A DNA stretch of 64,000 nucleotides, taken from assembly GCA_026826555.1 (NCBI GenBank), contig JAKSZT010054565.1:3989692-4053691 (forward strand), written 5' to 3'. The position numbers and the translations under genes were made by a program. This DNA comes from Tolypeutes matacus (taxonomy: Eukaryota > Chordata > Mammalia > Cingulata > Chlamyphoridae). The notes beneath the pieces were generated by a model. The model saw only the letters and a program-made list of their open reading frames with translations, did not search any database and was not told the DNA's origin. Shown here in pieces: positions 20,935 to 30,719 of this stretch (position 1 is the stretch's first letter; every line of letters starts with the position of its first letter).

Positions 20935-21490
20935 TTGAGGAAAACTGCATGGCCCTTCCCCTGGAGCTTCCAGAGCATCTCGTGCATACACCCATCATGA
21001 TAATTGCACTTGCTCTGGAATGGTGCACTTACATGCCAAGTATCAACTTAAGGACAGTTGGTTCCCCTGTGTCCTGTGCAGCTGGCCCAGGGCCTGGCTG
21101 GTCAGGAGTGCTCAGGAAACCTTTGTTGAATGAATAAAGAATGCCAAGTCATTTGTAGTAAAGGTGCTGAGACAAACAGGGCCAAGATGGAATTCTCTTA
21201 GCCTAAGCACCAAGAAGGGCTCAGAATAGAAGTCAAGAGGGTTTGTGAAGCTATGTACTGTAATCTGGAAGGTTTCTATTTGACTTTTTCTGTTTAAGAA
21301 TGCTTCTCGTTAAACTGAATATTTTCCAAGGTCCATGAAATATCTGGGAGAAGCAGCTCTGGGAAACTGTACCCCTCAGAGATTATTTTGTGTCCATTCT
21401 ATAATTGGGAATGTTCAGCCATGGTATGTCTGGCTTCCATGAGTTTTGCAAGGATAAAAATGGCAGAACTACAATGTGTGGTAACAGAAG
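20935..21490. other. unique non-coding DNA
   Basis: No gene is recognised. GTTGAATGAATAAAGAATG near 21123 resembles the very end of an L2- or MIR-type repeat and may be a small fragment. Confidence 0.45.
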
Positions 21491-21491
21491 T

Positions 21492-21685
21492 ATCAGAGTG
21501 TGGGCTTCTGAGCAAGGTATACTGTTTTGAGTCTGTGGCAGCCCATTTACCAGCATCACGACCATGGGTGAGTTGCTTTATCTCTTTGCATCTCAGCTGA
21601 CTCATGATATCTGAAGGTTTGTGAAAGGATTAAATGAGATGATATATGCAGCTCATTCTACAGAGGGACTGGCACCCAGTGGCTT
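21492..21685 (+). mobile_element. MIR SINE, nearly complete
   Basis: GAGTGTGGGCTTCTGAGCAA, then TTTGAGTCTGTGGCAGCCC, GGTGAGTTGCTTTATCTCTT, GTGAAAGGATTAAATGAGAT and GGGACTGGCACCCAG follow MIR from end to end. It is one of the longest MIR copies here. Confidence 0.8.
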
Positions 21686-21689
21686 CAAC

Positions 21690-22800
21690 TCCCTTCTGAG
21701 AGCCCAAAAAGCAGCTCTCCCCTCATCCAGACATTAGATCAACTTACTCACCCCAGAGTATTTGGGTAGCTGAACCTCTGTTTGGTCTTAAAGAGGTAGA
21801 GGGTGTAGGTCCAGCTTTGTTTCATGAGAATGCTGCAGAAACAGCTCCTGCTTCTTGTTGCTAAAATGATAGCCAGTAGAGCCACTCATCTGATTTTCCC
21901 CATTAGAACATTAGCAGAAGGAACATCCTACCACAAACGTGAGTCTGAATTTTGTAGGTCCCTGAGCTTCCCCACCAGGCAGAGTGAGAAAGTACACAAA
22001 CTTTTAAATAACAGCCCCAAATAAAAGGAGCCAGAGCATTTTGCCCTGGAAATCAATAATACCTGCCCCCCTCCCAGCAAATGAGAGCTCTACCCCAACA
22101 CACTGATCTCCCATTTATTCTAGTTGTCCAACTGAGCTGAGGCCACGGGGATGCCCAGAAATTCCACCCTCCAATCCTCGCTGGTTAGAGTAAAACCTCC
22201 CCCCAAAGGTTAACGAGGCAATTATGTTTCTGGCTAAAGACTGAGCAGACAGGGCCACTGGGTTCATTATAACATTTAGAATGCAAAGCTCTTAACTAGA
22301 GAAGGAAAAGCCCAGGAGGAGAGCGAAGGCAGAAGAGAGGAGTTTAACACAGAATCCATAGGGAGAGAGAACCACTTGCATTCCATTGGCAGGGCAATTG
22401 AGTTGAATTCTCTTTCTACTTCTTCCTTAAGATCTTCCTGCAGAGAACACACATTGCTCTCTGCTCTATAACCATGTGCTGGGGGAATGGTGGTCAGGAA
22501 GAGGTTTCTCCATCTGCCCCAGGGAAGGCCCAGGCCCCTGTTTCTCCTTTCAGTTTGGCCATTAGTTGGATATTCCAAGTTCCACCTCTTCTTCAGTGGG
22601 GAAGATTGAGCCCTTTCGTGTTGACTTGTTCATCCATTCATTTAATAAGAACGTGTCCTCATAGAGCTTACCTTCCAAATGAAGAAACAGATATTATAGA
22701 AGGCTAAAATCAAATCTCTTACAATAGATACAATTAAGAAATCTCACAAATCAGGATGTACTTAGCTCATGATAGAAAAGTTGCATGAAAAGGGACTTAA
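21690..22800. other. unique non-coding DNA
   Basis: I support no gene or repeat. A short ancient-repeat-like scrap (CATCCATTCATTTAATAAG and CATAGAGCTTACCTTCC) lies near 22630-22680. Confidence 0.45.
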
Positions 22801-22804
22801 TAGG

Positions 22805-23290
22805 GGAATTGAATTATGTGGATTCTTGGGGGTCAGAGATGATTTTCCTAAAGAATTGATGTTTTAAAGGCCATGTACATATGGTGATTCTTGCAATGCA
22901 AGAAATTATAACAATGAGGTGGAGCCAGTGGCCACTTGACAGTTTTTGGGTAGGGAGGAGATGAGCAGTTGAAATACAGGGGCTTCTTTGGGAGTTGGAG
23001 GTTGTCCTGAGTACTGTTGTGGCAATGGATGTAGGCCATTTTAAATCAGCACACACCACTCAGAACTGAGTGGGAGAGAGTGTGGTCTACAGTGTGAACT
23101 GTGGTCTATGGTTGGTGGCAAGGCTCCAGGATGTGTAAGTTCATTGAGGTTGGTGGGCCACACTGTGGGAGATGTTTGTGTGGGATGTGGTGGGAGTTGT
23201 GGGAGGTGGGCAACATGGGAATCCCAGTGTGTTCCGTGTAATATTTTAGGTAATCTAAGCACCTCTTAAAATATATGTATATATATATAT
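22805..23290 (+). mobile_element. xenarthran-type L1 3' UTR, second copy
   Basis: It aligns by eye with 18803-19353: GTGGAGCCAGTGGCCACTTG, ATGGATGTAGGCCATTTTA, GAGTGGGAGAGAGTGTGGTC and TGTGGTCTATGGTTGGTGGC occur in the same order and spacing. It ends with CTCTTAAAATATATG and an (AT)n tail. The two copies differ by many substitutions, so neither is very young. Confidence 0.72.
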
Positions 23291-23431
23291 ATAAATAACA
23301 TTTTTGTAAGCAAATACACATATATGCATATATATTTATATATCATTTTACAAATGTTTGTATGTATTGTGAGAATTTTGATTTTTACCCATAATAAAAA
23401 ATAAAAAAAAATGGGTGCAATAAAAAAAAAA

Positions 23432-23462
<31 letters not shown>

Positions 23463-23465
23463 TAG
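23275..23465 (+). repeat. (AT)n / A-rich low-complexity tail
   Basis: TATATATATA runs (23277-23292, 23433-23452) and AATAAATAAATA words surround a short AT-rich interval downstream of the L1 tail. This A-rich site was later used as the target of the SINE at 23486. Confidence 0.8.
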
Positions 23466-23485
23466 AAAAATAAAGGCCATGTACA

Positions 23486-23880
23486 GGGAAACGGATGTGA
23501 CTCAAGCGATTGGGCTCTCATCTAACATATAGGACGTCTAGGGTTCGTTTTCTGGGTCCTCCTGGTGAAAGGCAAGCTAGCCCATGCAGCAAACTAGCCC
23601 AAGCGGAGATCTGGCCCACACGGAGTGCTGACCCATGCAGGAGTGCTGGCTCCCACGGAGAGCTGCCCCAGCAAGATGACACAACAATAAGAGATGCAGC
23701 AGACCAGGCAGCTGAGGTGGTGCAAGAGATTGAGCGCCTCTCTCCCACTCTGGAAGGTCCCAGGATCGGTTTCCAGTATTACCTAAAGAGAAGACAAGCA
23801 GAGAAGAACACATAGAGAGCAAACAGCAAGTGCAAAAACACTGGGGATGGGGCATAAATAAATAAATCTTTAAAAAGTAT
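23486..23880 (+). mobile_element. composite two-headed SINE of xenarthran type
   Basis: A 395-bp element begins GGGAAACGGATGTGACTC and ends AATAAATAAATCTTTAAAAA. Flanking 20-bp target duplications are 23466-23485 and 23881-23900 (two mismatches), so the ends are exact. The first tRNA-like head has A-box-like TGACTCAAGCG (23498-23508) and B-box-like GGGTTCGTTT (23541-23550). A second head-like unit has TGGTGCAAGAG (23718-23728) and GGATCGGTTT (23763-23772). Between them is a GCCCATGCAG/GCCCACACGG-rich linker. A related 5'-truncated copy in reverse lies at 35012-35255. The second head as a separate tRNA ancestor is inference. Confidence 0.82.
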
Positions 23881-23929
23881 AAAAATAAAGGTCATGTGCA
23901 AGACTGGTAAGAGATTAAAAAAAAAAAAA

Positions 23930-24275
23930 AAAGAGTATGCAAAGAAAAGGAATCAGGCAAAGAGAATGGAGCAAGAGAAGCAAGCTGTTCTAATGTCCTG
24001 AGGCGGGGTTATGTGATGCATTTGAGGTCAGGGAGGCTGGAGAGCAGGGGTGAGAAATATGGTGTCAAGGTAGGTAGGGGTTGGCTGAAACTTACCTTTG
24101 TAGAAAGTAGATCTTTATCCTAAGAGACAAGGAAAGACTTCAAAGAATTTTACACAACATTCTGAAATGATTTGGAGAAAAGTGGACAGGTAAATTCAAC
24201 AGAGCTTGGTGACAATTTGGATGAGGAAAGTTGATAAAGGAAGGAGGTTTCTAGAATGACTCTTGGATTTCTGTC
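23930..24275 (+). mobile_element. ancient mammalian repeat, unassigned family
   Basis: GCAAGCTGTTCTAATGTCCT, GAGGTCAGGGAGGCTGGAG, TAGATCTTTATCCTAAGAGA and GGTTTCTAGAATGACTCTTG follow the order of a widespread old mammalian repeat ('…GGCCCTGAGG…GAGGTCAGAGAGG…TTTTATTCTAAG…GTCAAGGATGACTCC…'). I cannot name the family with confidence. Related copies lie at 27140-27750 and 46905-47520. Confidence 0.4.
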
Positions 24276-24650
24276 TTTGCAACTTGTCCAAGCTATACCA
24301 GAAGGGCCTTCATCAATATCCAGCAGGGTAGGACCTAACCCAGTCCAGCCTGCTTTGTGATTCCCAGTGTCTTTCCAAATCTCACGTTTTGGGACACTTT
24401 GTTGCTTTTTACCAAGGCAATCAGGGGGAGAAAGATATTCCATAGCCCTGACTTCTGCAGTGCTTATGACACAACTTGAAAGACCTTAAGGAAAAGAGTT
24501 TATAGGTTTACAGAACTTCATAGGATATGCAGCAGGTTCACATCTACTCTCTTTGATGAGTCTCATGGTCGCTGAGGGTGGGAGGGTCGATCAGCACAAT
24601 ATCATTGGTTAAAGACAAAGAAACAAAGTGTGTGAGAGTCACCACCAGCA
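24276..24650. other. unique non-coding DNA
   Basis: No gene or clear repeat is recognised. Confidence 0.5.
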
Positions 24651-24651
24651 C

Positions 24652-24795
24652 ATACCCTGGGACAGGGACTGGCACATAGCCAGTGACCCATACGGTGTGT
24701 GCTTGTTGAGTTAACGAAGATGTGGCCTGCCCCAGATCACACAGTGAAGAATGTAAGCTCGGGATTCCTTTCGGTCTTCTGACACAATCACCATG
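24652..24795 (+). mobile_element. MIR SINE fragments
   Basis: GACAGGGACTGGCACATAGC and GTGCTTGTTGAGTTAACG look like the 3' end of one MIR. CCTGCCCCAGATCACACAGT and AAGCTCGGGATTCC look like the core of another just downstream. Confidence 0.55.
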
Positions 24796-24799
24796 CCTC

Positions 24800-25175
24800 T
24801 GGGATCAGAGTTGGTCCATTTAGGGATGGAGCTCTGGAAAGCAAGGGCAGGTCATTGTCAATAGCAAACCACAAGGGGTGTGGCTGCCCTTCTTGGGCAG
24901 TGGCTTCCTGGAGACTTGTCTAAGGTACTCAAGTACAGGTACCAGGAAATTCTTAGAGTCAGAGTCCAGTATGCTTCTCATGAATGGCAAAGGAGTCATG
25001 CACTTCCAGAAGCAGCAAATAGCTTTCCACGGCTGGCGGGAATGGCTGGGACATGGACATCCCCGCCTACAGCACTGCGAAGCCTCTTGTATGAAAATGG
25101 CTATGGACCTGCCTCATTTGTTTGTAAGGATTAAGTCCTATAAGAGGGACTAGGAAGAAGGGTGTGCATGTACCT
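24800..25175. other. unique non-coding DNA
   Basis: Plus-strand frames at 24878-25153 overlap in two phases without any known motif. No repeat is recognised. Confidence 0.45.
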
Positions 25176-25179
25176 AACG

Positions 25180-26320
25180 TTCTTGGTATATGTAATTACA
25201 TCGCCAAATTGCCTTCCTGAGGGGTTTTGCCAACTACACGATTACCAGCAGTACATGAGAATACCATTTCTCCATATATTCACCAGATTGAATCGCATAT
25301 GCTCTTTAAAAAATTCTGCCATTTTGAGAGATTAGAATTGGTATTGCATTGTTGTTTTAATCTGCTCTTCTTTACTTTGGAGTATGGCCATTTTTATATG
25401 TTTATTAGCCATTTGCACTAATAGTCTGTAAATTTTCATTTTGTGTTGCAACACTTTCCTCTACTCTACTTGTGTTGGAGTAAACATGTGCTTTAAAATA
25501 TTGTTGGTCTTCATTCTGTATATTGCAAAATATAAAGAAATACAGAAAAACATTTAAAAATAAAGATTGCCAGTATTCCCACTACCCAGAAAGAATCACT
25601 AATTGATTTTGTTTCCTGGTCGGTAACTAGATTTTTTTCATTGATTTTTAAGTAGTCTTTAAAGCACAAAGGAAATTAATTCCTTATCAATGGTGTTTTT
25701 TAAAAAATCCCTGTCTGTTTTTTTTGTTTATAGTGATGATGTGTTTTTACATAAAAAGAGCCAATAATGTTTATAAAATTAGTTTTACCAATCTTTCTTC
25801 ATTGTGTATTTTAAATTAATTTAACATTTTGAAAATTCTTCTCCAGCCTGATAGCTGCTACATTTTCAGCTAACTTTTAAAAATTTAACTAGTTTATTCT
25901 AAAATTGACTTTGCTAGGGTATGTAATGTATGGATAAACTACGAATATTTTTTCTAAAATACCCAATGTCACTCACTGAATAATCCATCTCTTCCTGTTG
26001 GTGAACTGCTTCTTCTATCATAAATTAAATGCTTGTATACACTAGGGGATGTTTCAGTCTATTAATTCACATCCATTGATCTTTTCCATTCATTTTATCA
26101 ATACCACATTGTTTTAAGTACTGTGGCTCTATAGTGTACTTTAATATCTGTTATTGCAAATCCCTTCTTATAATTCCTCTAAAAAACCATTTAGCTATTC
26201 TTATTCTTCAGATGAACCCAGAATCATTTTGTCAGTAAATATGTGCATAGATATGTACTTTTGAGACTGCAATTGAACTTTTGTTATTTTGGAAAGAATA
26301 GTCAAAACTTCATTAAAATC
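25180..26320 (-). mobile_element. old L1M LINE, diverged ORF2/3' region
   Basis: In plus-strand reading, GCCAAATTGCCTTCCTGAGG, GTATTGCATTGTTGTTTTAA, TATGTTTATTAGCCATTTGC, CCATTGATCTTTTCCATTC and CAATACCACATTGTTTTAAG are the reverse complement of classic L1 ORF2 text. It is heavily diverged, with internal gaps and a non-L1 AT-rich patch near 25510-25640. It is closed on the right by the hAT element at 26326. Confidence 0.65.
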
Positions 26321-26325
26321 TAAGG

Positions 26326-26440
26326 CAAGGGTCAGCAAACTATAGCCTGTGGGCCTAAAGTGGCCCCGTGCATGTTTTTAGAAATAAAGAATGATTGGAA
26401 CATGTCCACACTCTTCCTTTTACATGCTGTGAAAGACACC
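26326..26440 (+). mobile_element. MER58-like hAT element, truncated
   Basis: It begins CAAGGGTCAGCAAACTATAG, then GCCTGTGGGCCTAAAGTGGC and TTTTTAGAAATAAAGAATG. It is the same family as 9855-10075 in opposite orientation but loses its far end after about 115 bases. Confidence 0.72.
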
Positions 26441-26444
26441 TTCT

Positions 26445-27135
26445 GTCCTTGTGGAGCTTGCCACCAGCAGGGGCTCAGGTGCTAACTAAGGCACTCATAC
26501 ACTTGCACAAGAGTTGATTCAAGAGTTGAAGGTCTGAGGAGGTAGACCAGGTGAACTGCTCAGGACTAGGTCAGCACAGGCCTCTTAGAGTAATTAGTCC
26601 TAGGCTGAAAAATGAAGAGCAAGGAAATAAGGTGTGTATGTGTGTGTGTATTTGCATGTGTGTGTGTTGGGGGAGGCAGTTTTTGGAGGGGGGATATTCC
26701 AAGTGGTGCGACTAGCACATGTGTAGTTTCTTCTCTCCCATGTGTGCTGGGCGGAAGAAGGTCTGTGTGTCTGATAGAGTCCAGGACTGTGGCATCATAG
26801 TTTGACTGTGGGAATTGCAAAAGGAAAACCAGAGGAAGAACTGGAAGTGGCCCTTCTAGGAATAGGACTGTGGGTCAGAGATGGGACCCTGCACAGGGAA
26901 GAGAGAGCTGGGGTCTGTTAGGACAGTGGCCCCTTAGCCTCCTCCAGGTGCTCCTTCACTTCTGGAATAACAGTTGTCATATCCCAGAGTTTTCCTCTGT
27001 GGAAAGTCCATGCCAGCTACCAGCTTCCATTTTCACCTTTCACAGTGCTCAAAGGGCTGGGGCCAGGGAGCTGAAAGAAATCCAGCATGCCTGGAAGGAA
27101 TGAGCTAGATTTAAGAACTAAAAAATAAAAATCAA
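26445..27135. other. unique DNA with a short (TG)n tract
   Basis: An interrupted (TG)n microsatellite lies at 26631-26669. The rest shows no recognisable gene or repeat. Confidence 0.5.
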
Positions 27136-27139
27136 AAAC

Positions 27140-27750
27140 AAAGAAAGAAAATGTAGTTTGTGTATGTTGTGTCCCAGGCACTGAGCTAAATACTAGGGAG
27201 TTAAAGAGAAATGAGCCGTGAGTCCTTCCCTCCAGGGCCCACAGACCACCCTGGGAACCCACAGGTAAACAACAAATGACATTCTGCAGGTAAAGTGGCT
27301 CAAGGGAGCTCTCATACTCCCAGCATCGCCCGGGGATGAATCCACTGGTGGAATGGAAAGGGGTAGGGAAAATGGGTGACCTCGTTCATTCATTCATTTG
27401 TTTATTCACCCATCGTTCGTTGCCTACTGCATTGCAGACATGGCTCCTGCCCTCAGGAAGCTGTCAATCTAGAAAGGGACATAAGTCAATGGGATATTTA
27501 ACACCATGTGTTGAGTCCTCTAAATGGCCAAGCTCTGGGTGCAAATGGAACCTTGAGAAGGGGCCCCTGGCCCAGGCCTGAGGGACAGGGAAAGCTTCCC
27601 AAAGAACAAGGCTCTTTTGAACTGAGACTGGGGGGAGGATTTTGTCACGCAAAGTGAAGTCAGTGGAAGAGGCAACTTCTGGCAGGGAACAGTCTTTGTA
27701 AAACCTCAGGGGCAAGGGAGAGTATTTTATGTTTGCAGGCATGAGAGAAG
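27140..27750 (+). mobile_element. ancient mammalian repeat, unassigned family
   Basis: Two runs share the same theme. The first is GTCCCAGGCACTGAGCTAAA with CCTTCCCTCCAGGGCCCACAG (27170-27245). The second is CATTCATTTGTTTATTCACC, GACATGGCTCCTGCCCTCAG, GAGGGACAGGGAAAGCTTCC and TTTTGAACTGAGACTGGGG (27385-27630). This is the 'CAGGCACTG…CCTGCCCTCATGGAGC…GGAAGGCTTCC' class also seen at 23930 and 46905. The family name is uncertain. Confidence 0.4.
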
Positions 27751-27754
27751 AAGG

Positions 27755-28395
27755 GCTGAAGCATCAACTACAAACAGGGCGGTGCCGGGAGAAAACACAG
27801 GTGGGCTGAGTGGGTGCGACAAATACCCATTAAAGGCAAGAGGCATTCGTAATCCCTCTTGAGAAGTTTTGGATATTGCCTAAAGGCGATCTCCCTGGAT
27901 TTTGTTTTCCAAAGGCCTGAGCTCTTTATCCTTGAGAGAGGGAAGAGACGCAGAAGTGGAGGGTGGAAGAGGGCTGGACGCAGGAGAAGGGTGGAAACTT
28001 GGGCAGAGTGATGGTTTGGGTTCTGGATGAAACAGAAGGGCAGGGACTCGTGCCTTGGAGCAAATGCCTGTCTGGTATACACAGGCTGGTCCTCTACCCG
28101 GGACAGGTCTGTAACCCTGGCTGGTCACACCTGAACAGCGTCTTCCTTCAGGGACTCAAGCGAGTGGAGGAGGATCAGGTGGGCTGGGGCCAGGGTGTCT
28201 TGGATACTAAAGGCTCCTGTTTTCTGGCTACCAGGTAAGCCTTTAAGATCTAGGTGTGTCCAAAGGGGTGTGGGGGAGAGATAGAATAGTTGGAATAAAA
28301 CCTCTCAACCACTCTGCAGGATGCGGCTCAAATAGGATTTATTTTGATTTAATGAAAATGAAATGACATTTCTTACACACCTGAATTTGTGCAAT
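27755..28395. other. unique non-coding DNA
   Basis: I support no gene or repeat. Frames at 27768-28238 overlap on both strands. Confidence 0.5.
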
Positions 28396-28399
28396 AAGA

Positions 28400-28735
28400 T
28401 GCACATGTAATATTTAAATTTCTCACTATAGAAAATATATAGAAAAATAAAAAGGAAAAGAAAAAATTACCTACATACCCAATTCCTAAACCCAACCACT
28501 GTTAAAAATGTTGATAAAACTTCCAGTTTTTGCTAGCAGGACTTTGGTTTTAACTTGGAACATGTGTGTGTGTGTGTTTTACATAGTTCTAAATCATACT
28601 GTAAATATAATTTTGTAACCTGCCTTTTTACCTAACATTATAACATACACATTTTTTTCTGCATGATTATAAAGTTTTGATAGAATAAGTCATTCTGAAA
28701 AAGATTTATAGATTTTACATGATATTTAAAACATC
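28400..28735 (-). mobile_element. probable old L1 3' UTR fragment
   Basis: CCAACCACTGTTAAAAATG, CTAAATCATACTGTAAATAT, TAACCTGCCTTTTTACC and TAACATTATAACATACACAT are typical of reverse-complement L1M 3' UTR. A short (TG)n lies at 28563-28578. Divergence is high, so the assignment is tentative. Confidence 0.45.
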
Positions 28736-28739
28736 CAAG

Positions 28740-29310
28740 TATCAAAAGTTACTACTAAAAGGTAAACAATTAACTGCAGATGAAATTTGCATCAAATAAG
28801 TCAAGGAGCTAATGTTTTTACTATGTAAAGTATGCAAATAAACTGATATGAAAAAGATAAAGACCCCCAAAATATAAACTAAAAAAACATCATAAAAAAG
28901 GAAATAAACTGAGTAAACATAGAAAATTACCTATTCTCACTAGATTTCAAAGGAATACAAATTACAACCTTGACTTAGCATTGATATTTTATCAGATTAG
29001 AAAAGACTTTAAAATGCTTCATGTCCATTGCTTGGAAGGTGAAGTTCCCCTTCTCACACTCCAGAGTAAAAATTGAGAGAGGATTTGGGGGAAACTGGCA
29101 TTATGAATCAAAAGCCTTAAGATATTTTCACGACTTTAGTAATTCCACTTCAGCTGTTTTCACCAGAGGATGTAGCCTGAAATAACAACTAAAGATTTAT
29201 GCCCAAGGATATTCATGATAGCATTATTTATAATGGTGAAAAATTGGAAATCACCTAATGTCCATCTGTCAGACATTGGTTAGGTAGACTATTACTCAGC
29301 CATTAGAATC
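28740..29310 (+). mobile_element. old L1M LINE 3' fragment
   Basis: CTAAAGATTTATGCCCAAGG, ATTCATGATAGCATTATTTA, TAATGGTGAAAAATTGGAAA and CACCTAATGTCCATCTGTC, followed by CAGCCATTAGAATCTGC, are the standard text of the L1 3' end on the plus strand. The upstream part (28740-29090) is consistent but more diverged. Confidence 0.65.
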
Positions 29311-29311
29311 T

Positions 29312-30266
29312 GCAAGCCTGTATCACAGCACTGAAAAATGACTTCTCCATTTCTAGGAGGTCTTCCTGCTTCTACTAAAATGCGGATTTTTAAGTGACGT
29401 TCATCGTTCATCCCATCTACAAATAGGATGAAATGCTTCTGCAGCACCTTCATGAGCTCTTGGTTCAGTAGGCACAGTTTAGGGCACCCCTGATCAGTGC
29501 TGTCCACCCCTCCCTGGCATCCCAGAGTCACTGCATTAGGGCCCAAGTCACACCCTGCACATAGAACAAGCAGATGGATGGCCTGCAACTTGACTTCTGC
29601 CTCCTTCCTTCTGTCCCTTTAAGCCTGCTTGCTGGGCTAGGCTTTCCCTGACCCCTGAGTGCAGGCTTCGAGGACCCCCGTGTCCCACAACTTTCCAAGT
29701 CACTCTTGGAAATGGAAAACTCTGATCATAGCCTTAACTCCCCAAACAATCTCAGTTTGGTAAATGAAAAGGCAGCCAGTGTCCAACTTTGTTCACAGCC
29801 TAACCCCTCCCATTCACCTGGCCTGGGCCCATCCCGGATGGGCTTCCAGGAAGCTCGAGCTCTCTGGTTCTCTTGAGGGCTAGCTCTCATGACTTCTTTG
29901 AAGTGGGTGACATATTTTCCCCTGACTTCCTGCACTGTCCTCAGCCCCTTCCTGAAGGCCTACACCATTGAGTCCCTCGATGGGAGCGACCATGCTTGTC
30001 ACTGCCTGCTCCCTGTGGATGCTTTCCCAGCACAGCCCCTGGGAAGCATCCCTGCACCTTCCTGTCTCCAGGGGAACAAGCCTACCCCCCATCCTGCCAC
30101 AGCTTTCCCTTGCGCTGCTGCCAAACCAGCCAGCCAACATATGCCACCCTGGGTTTCCCTGTGTCCTCCTGGCTGTGGGGCACACACCAGACTTCCCAAG
30201 TGACCCTCTTGAAGGATTTGCCTCTTGTCATGAGGGGAAGTTGGGCAATGGGGATTGGCTGCATAA
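29312..30266. other. unique non-coding DNA with one isolated minus ORF
   Basis: No repeat is recognised. A minus-strand frame of about 108 codons (from the stop near 29620 down to 29292) reads through otherwise unique sequence. Its middle part (HFILFVDGMNDERHLKIRIL) does not look like low-complexity translation, but I cannot match it to a family. Many overlapping frames at 29880-30420 occur in GC-rich DNA and are dismissed. Confidence 0.4.
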
Positions 30267-30271
30267 ACAAA

Positions 30272-30716
30272 TGTGGTGGATTGAATTGTGCACCCCAGTT
30301 TGGACATGTTCTTGGTCTTGGTCTGCATTTGGATATGTGTGGATATATCAGAAGTTACTTCAATTAGGGTGTGGCCCAACTAAATCAAGTTGGGCTTTAA
30401 TCCAGATTATTGGCACCCTTTAAGCAGAGTGAAAGTCAGATGGAGAGAGAAGCCAGAAACTGGAAGTCAAAAGGACCCAGAAGAGAAAGGAGAAGGTGCT
30501 GCCGTGTACATTGCCATGTGACAAAGGCCAAGGAGCCCCAAGGACCACCAGCAGCCAGCCCCAGAACACTCTAGACTTCAGGGAGAAAGCATCACCTGGC
30601 TGATGCCTTGATCTGGATTTCTTCTAACCTCAAAATTGTGAGCCAATAAATTCCCGTTTTGTTTAAGCCATCCTATATTGCATAGTATCTGTTTTAGCAG
30701 CTAGAAAACTAAAACA
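30272..30716 (+). mobile_element. MLT1-like (MaLR/ERVL) LTR
   Basis: It begins TGTGGTGGATTGAATTGTG, then TTCAATTAGGGTGTGGCCCA, TTGCCATGTGACAAAGGCC, TGATGCCTTGATCTGGATTT and GTGAGCCAATAAATTCCCG, and ends CTAGAAAACTAAAACA. AATAAA in GCCAATAAATTCCC is the expected polyadenylation signal. It is full length (445 bp), with no internal ERV sequence. A matching 5-bp duplication is not visible (ACAAA / CTAAG). Confidence 0.8.
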
Positions 30717-30719
30717 CTA

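Noticed and set aside
23270..23290. target duplication joining the L1 tail at 22805-23290 to the SINE at 23486
   Set aside because: The words AAAGGCCATGTACA near 22866 and 23472 look alike, but the true SINE duplication is 23466-23485 / 23881-23900. The earlier match is taken as coincidence.
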